Position numbers and translations under genes: made by a program. A stretch of 64,000 bases of DNA from Eutrophocola sp049446715 (lineage in GTDB: Bacteria; Pseudomonadota; Gammaproteobacteria; Pseudomonadales; Pseudohongiellaceae), in the NCBI GenBank assembly GCA_049446715.1, contig JBMTQX010000002.1:68390-132389 (forward strand). The letters run 5' to 3'. The notes beneath the pieces are model-generated. The model was not told the DNA's origin, did not search any database, and saw nothing but the letters and a program-made list of their open reading frames with translations. How positions within the stretch are numbered: position 1 is the first letter of the stretch; the number at the start of each line of letters is the position of its first letter. Shown here piece after piece: positions 61,009-64,000 of the stretch.

Positions 61009-61871
61009 CAGGCTGGCTCGGGGTTTTCCTCGGTGAAGACAGTCGTCACCAGCAGCAGGCGAATCTGCCGGTTGTCGGCATTGAGCACCTTGAACACATA
61101 TGGCCCGATGCCCACGGTTTCATCGCGTTCCGGAATGTGCCGGAACAGGTCGAGCACAAGACCGCCGATGGTGTCGAATTCATCGTCCGGCAGCTTGCTG
61201 TGGAAGAAGTTGTTGAAATCCTCAATGGGAGTCAGTGCCTTGACGGTGTAATTGTCGCTATCGACTTTCTTGATGTAGTCCTCTTCATCGACATCGTACT
61301 CGTCCTCGATCTCACCCACGATCTGTTCCAGCACATCCTCGATGGTGACCACGCCGCCCAGGCCGCCGTATTCGTCGATGACAATCGCCATGTGGTTCTT
61401 GTTCTCGCGAAATTCCTTGAGGAGCACGTTCAGCCGTTTCGATTCCGGCACAAAGATGGCCGGGCGCAGGGCATCTTTAAGGTTGAAGCGGGTTTCGGAA
61501 TTCAGCACCAGCGGCAGCAGATCCTTGGCCAGCAGAATGCCAACCACATCATCCTTGCTTTCGCCGATGACCGGAAAGCGGGAATGGCCGGCTTCAATCA
61601 CCTTGGGAATGATCTCTTCGGGTGAATCGGAAATATCAATGGTGGCGACCTGCGAGCGGGGAATCATGATTTCCCGCACCTGCATGTCATGCACCTGCAG
61701 GGCACCTTCGATGATGCTGAGACCATCGGCATCAATCACTTTGTTCTGCTCGGCCTGGCGCAGGATATTGACCAGGCTCTTGGTATCATCCACCGATTCG
61801 GTGAACAGGTTGGTCAGTTTACCGATCCAGGAAGCGTTTCCCGAATCGCTGTCAGGTTGGTCGTCACTCAT
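61008..61871 (-). CDS. corC: CorC/YbeX CBS-domain protein
   Basis: 287 residues. Two CBS domains (VREIMIPRSQVATIDISDS and NHMAIVIDEYGGLGGVVTIEDVLEQIVGEIEDEYD) and a C-terminal CorC/HlyC domain (LPDDEFDTIGGLVLDLF) match YbeX. It lacks the membrane domain of larger CNNM-like relatives. It is linked to magnesium homeostasis and ribosome processing. It overlaps ybeY by 8 bases. Confidence 0.93.
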   Translation of the reverse strand: MSDDQPDSDSGNASWIGKLTNLFTESVDDTKSLVNILRQAEQNKVIDADGLSIIEGALQVHDMQVREIMIPRSQVATIDISDSPEEIIPKVIEAGHSRFPVIGESKDDVVGILLAKDLLPLVLNSETRFNLKDALRPAIFVPESKRLNVLLKEFRENKNHMAIVIDEYGGLGGVVTIEDVLEQIVGEIEDEYDVDEEDYIKKVDSDNYTVKALTPIEDFNNFFHSKLPDDEFDTIGGLVLDLFRHIPERDETVGIGPYVFKVLNADNRQIRLLLVTTVFTEENPEPA

Positions 61872-62361
61872 TGCCTATATCGTCCAGCTGGTAAGGATTG
61901 GCGAATCCCAGTGTATCAAGAATGTGTATTTCCAGGCTTTCCATGGCCGCTGCGTCTTCCGCTTCCTCGTGGTCCATGCCGTTCAGGTGCAGGACACCGT
62001 GAACGGTCAAATGGGCCCAGTGTGCCTCGACGGTTTTTTGCTGCGCTTCGGCTTCCTGGCGCACCAGCGGGGCACAAATGGCCAGGTCACCCAGCAGGGG
62101 AATCTCGCTGTTGTCCATGCCGGCCATGGCGGCATACGGAAATGACAGGACATTGGTTGGCCCGGATTTATGCCGGTAGGTGCTGTTCAGTGTGGCGGAT
62201 TCGGCCTCGTCGACCACGCGGATGCTGAGCTCCGCATCGGTGTCCCGGTGCAGCGCGTCGAGGGCGGCCCGGGTCCAGCGCGTAAACGCTTCGGTGGCGG
62301 GCAGTTGGGTATCTGTGCTGGCGTTCACGAGATCCACCGTCACATCAATGGTCGCGTTCAT
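61864..62361 (-). CDS. ybeY: rRNA maturation endoribonuclease YbeY
   Basis: 165 residues. The zinc site is His121, His125 and His131 in HGVLHLNGMDH; LSIRVVDEAESATLNSTYRHKSGPTNVLSFPY is the other conserved block. It matures the 3' end of 16S rRNA and takes part in ribosome quality control. It overlaps the phoH end by 17 bases, so it is co-translated. Confidence 0.95.
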   Translation of the reverse strand: MNATIDVTVDLVNASTDTQLPATEAFTRWTRAALDALHRDTDAELSIRVVDEAESATLNSTYRHKSGPTNVLSFPYAAMAGMDNSEIPLLGDLAICAPLVRQEAEAQQKTVEAHWAHLTVHGVLHLNGMDHEEAEDAAAMESLEIHILDTLGFANPYQLDDIGNE

Positions 62362-63421
62362 TGAAGCGATCGCTTTCCCGGTGCTGTTCGGTGTTCAGTT
62401 CCTTGATGTTCTGGCGGTCATGCCGGTCATAGGCATCCACCACCTGCTGCACGATCGGGTGACGCACGACATCACGCGACTTGAAGTAGGTGAAGCTCAC
62501 GCCGTCGACATCCTGCAGAATCTTGCTGGCCTGCACGAGACCGCTGCTGACGCCTTTGGGCAGGTCGATCTGGGTCACGTCACCGGTGATGACAGCGGTG
62601 GAACCAAAACCGATACGGGTCAGGAACATTTTCATCTGGGAAGCCGTGGTGTTCTGGCTTTCATCGAGAATGATGAAGGCGTTGTTCAGAGTGCGACCAC
62701 GCATGTAGGCCAGAGGCGCCACTTCAATCACGTTTTTTTCGATTAGCCTGCCGACACGTTCAAAGCCGAGCATTTCATACAGGGCATCGTATAGGGGGCG
62801 CAGGTACGGATCGACTTTCTGCGACAGGTCACCGGGCAGGAAGCCGAGTTTCTCGCCGGCTTCCACGGCAGGGCGAACCAGCAGGATGCGGCTGATCTGT
62901 TCTTTGACGAGGGCCTCAACGGCAGCGGCTACAGCCAGGTAGGTCTTGCCGGTACCGGCCGGACCAATGCCGAAGTTGATGTCATGACGCACGATGGCAC
63001 GCACGTAATTGTTCTGGTTGCGCCCGCGGGGCTTGATGGAGGCCTTTGGGGTGCGCATCAGCACAAAGTCATCGGGGCGATCATCATCCGCGTCAGTCAC
63101 CGGTGCGACTTCCGCCGCATCGGGAGTGTCGTGATCCTGCGCGTCATTGATCCCTTCCTGGATCGCCATGTGAATGGTGTCCGGCGCCAGGTCATGACTG
63201 GTACGGGTGAGGGCATACAGGGACCGGATGATTCCGGCAGTGTTTTTCACCGCCTCGGGAGCACCGGTCACCATGAACTCACTGCCCCGGTTCTGGATTT
63301 TCACCAGCAGGCGTTGTTCGATCTGTTTCAGGTGTTCGTTGAGGCGACCGCAGAGACTGGCGAGCCGTTGCGGGTTGTCAGGTTCCAGCACGAGACGCTG
63401 GGAGAGGGTTTGACTGGACAT
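62345..63421 (-). CDS. ybeZ: PhoH family ATPase (YbeZ)
   Basis: 358 residues. Walker A is GPAGTGKTYLAVAAAV; Walker B-like is NAFIILDESQNT; an LVRPAVEAGEKLGFLPGDL block and the TQIDLP motif confirm the PhoH family. An N-terminal KH-like segment (LGRLNEHLKQIEQRL...FMVTGAPEAV) is present. It partners YbeY. It is the first gene of the minus-strand operon ending in lnt. miaB, usually next upstream, is not adjacent here: a membrane-protein gene takes its place. Confidence 0.92.
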   Translation of the reverse strand: MSSQTLSQRLVLEPDNPQRLASLCGRLNEHLKQIEQRLLVKIQNRGSEFMVTGAPEAVKNTAGIIRSLYALTRTSHDLAPDTIHMAIQEGINDAQDHDTPDAAEVAPVTDADDDRPDDFVLMRTPKASIKPRGRNQNNYVRAIVRHDINFGIGPAGTGKTYLAVAAAVEALVKEQISRILLVRPAVEAGEKLGFLPGDLSQKVDPYLRPLYDALYEMLGFERVGRLIEKNVIEVAPLAYMRGRTLNNAFIILDESQNTTASQMKMFLTRIGFGSTAVITGDVTQIDLPKGVSSGLVQASKILQDVDGVSFTYFKSRDVVRHPIVQQVVDAYDRHDRQNIKELNTEQHRESDRFNERDH

Positions 63422-63538
63422 TTAGGGAAAAAACAGCCCTCCGGGGGCAATAAAGATGGGCGAAGTATACCAATTGAGGCATGAATTGGTATTAATTTTT
63501 CGTCGTCTAATTTTGTAACTCTATGAAAATATGAGGAA

Positions 63539-63874
63539 TTATTGATAAAGAAAAATTGTAAAAAAGACCATGAGCAGGAAAATCAGGGCGAATCCCACAG
63601 ACTTGGCAGAAAATTTCGTAAAAAACGTCCCGGCATTATTCCAATCGTCCCTGGACTTTTCATCCAGGAATCTTGTGATGAAGCCGGGCACTGTGCCTTT
63701 TATGCAACTCGTCATCACCACGGTTAAAAAGAAAACTGTGCAGATAGAGAAGTAAACCAGTTCTTCGTCTGCGAAAGTTTTTTCATGCAGGAATTGAGCG
63801 CCCATTGCGATCATGCCGAGCACAGACACCAGTATGCCCAGGACTCTATAGATTGGTCTGACTTTGATATCCAT
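63539..63874 (-). CDS. hypothetical membrane protein
   Basis: 111 residues with three hydrophobic segments (RVLGILVSVLGMIAMGAQFL, VYFSICTVFFLTVVMTSCI, SVGFALIFLLMVFFTIFLY). The DNA here is noticeably more AT-rich than the operon next to it, which hints at a different origin. No family is recognised. An AT-rich 117-base gap separates it from ybeZ. Confidence 0.6.
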   Translation of the reverse strand: MDIKVRPIYRVLGILVSVLGMIAMGAQFLHEKTFADEELVYFSICTVFFLTVVMTSCIKGTVPGFITRFLDEKSRDDWNNAGTFFTKFSAKSVGFALIFLLMVFFTIFLYQ

Positions 63875-63931
63875 ATCTCATCACGGATTACTAGGCAGAG
63901 TATCTGCCCAGTAACATTTCTCTGTGCATCC

Positions 63932-64000
63932 TTACTGGCTGAGGAAACTATCGTAAATAGCCGAGCCAACTCCCCAGCCAAAACCAGCGGCAAAACCAAT
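63932..64000 (-). CDS. C-terminal end of an unidentified Gly-rich protein entering from the right edge
   Basis: The last 22 codons visible on the minus strand read GFAAGFGWGVGSAIYDSF and end LSQ-TAA (stop 63932-63934). The glycine-aromatic pattern (GxGWGxGSAIYxSF) is like the glycine-zipper membrane segments of small hydrophobic peptides. Its start lies outside the window. Whether it is a real gene cannot be judged from this piece. Confidence 0.35.
   Translation of the reverse strand: MGFAAGFGWGVGSAIYDSFLSQ

Noticed and set aside
63811..63999. 62-codon minus-strand frame at the right edge
   Set aside because: It overlaps the membrane protein at 63539-63874 and the Gly-rich tail in a different frame; no ribosome site or motif.

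Overview
The window looks like a chromosome segment of a free-living, probably aquatic gammaproteobacterium. The reasons are G+C-rich coding sequence, a Pseudomonas-like order of cell-envelope and lipoate genes, many exported or outer-membrane proteins (TonB-dependent receptor, DUF5916 barrel, periplasmic cytochromes c), and no plasmid, phage or transposase genes. I cannot name the genus. No rRNA, tRNA or CRISPR array was recognised.

Layout. 1-10.5 kb is accessory: a cytochrome c cut by the left edge, a 2-hydroxyacid dehydrogenase, a dienelactone hydrolase-like protein, a coupled DUF3237 pair followed by an exported S24-like protein, a uracil-DNA glycosylase-family pseudogene, an ECF sigma factor operon (sigma, DUF3619, small exported protein, DUF3106), a chimeric L,D-transpeptidase/DUF924 remnant, a DUF5916 outer-membrane protein and a TPR protein. 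10.5-12.8 kb is the serine pathway (serA-serC, minus strand). 13-23.9 kb is the conserved plus-strand block proA-nadD-rsfS-rlmH-mrdA-rodA-rlpA-dacA-ybeD-lipB-lipA, which serves elongation-type wall synthesis, ribosome silencing and methylation, NAD and lipoate attachment. It converges on holA (24.1-25.1 kb).

25-44.8 kb is an accessory stretch between holA and lptE, which are neighbours in relatives. It holds an unusual exported redox-like trio (DUF6152, a carboxypeptidase-regulatory/CxxCH/Vgb-propeller protein, a small cytochrome c), a truncated hybrid histidine kinase, an exported gamma-glutamyltransferase, a REP pair plus an 8 x 7 bp tandem repeat before trmO, a TonB receptor with a beta-propeller phytase, and several membrane or unknown proteins. 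It ends in a small graveyard of gene fragments (STAS-like, M20 peptidase, receiver domain) against lptE.

44.8-48.4 kb is lptE, a GNAT pseudogene and leuS (minus strand). 48.4-59.4 kb is a second accessory stretch: a small unannotated ORF with a strong terminator, SDR, PepF, cupin, peroxiredoxin, a split YeeE/YedE transporter, a Do-type protease, an AEC carrier and a 12-repeat exported protein. 59.4-63.4 kb is lnt-corC-ybeY-phoH (minus strand). The housekeeping genes therefore form the familiar phoH...leuS-lptE-holA / lipA...proA region, opened by two insertions. At least six genes in the window are broken by nonsense codons, frameshift or truncation, which suggests ongoing gene loss.
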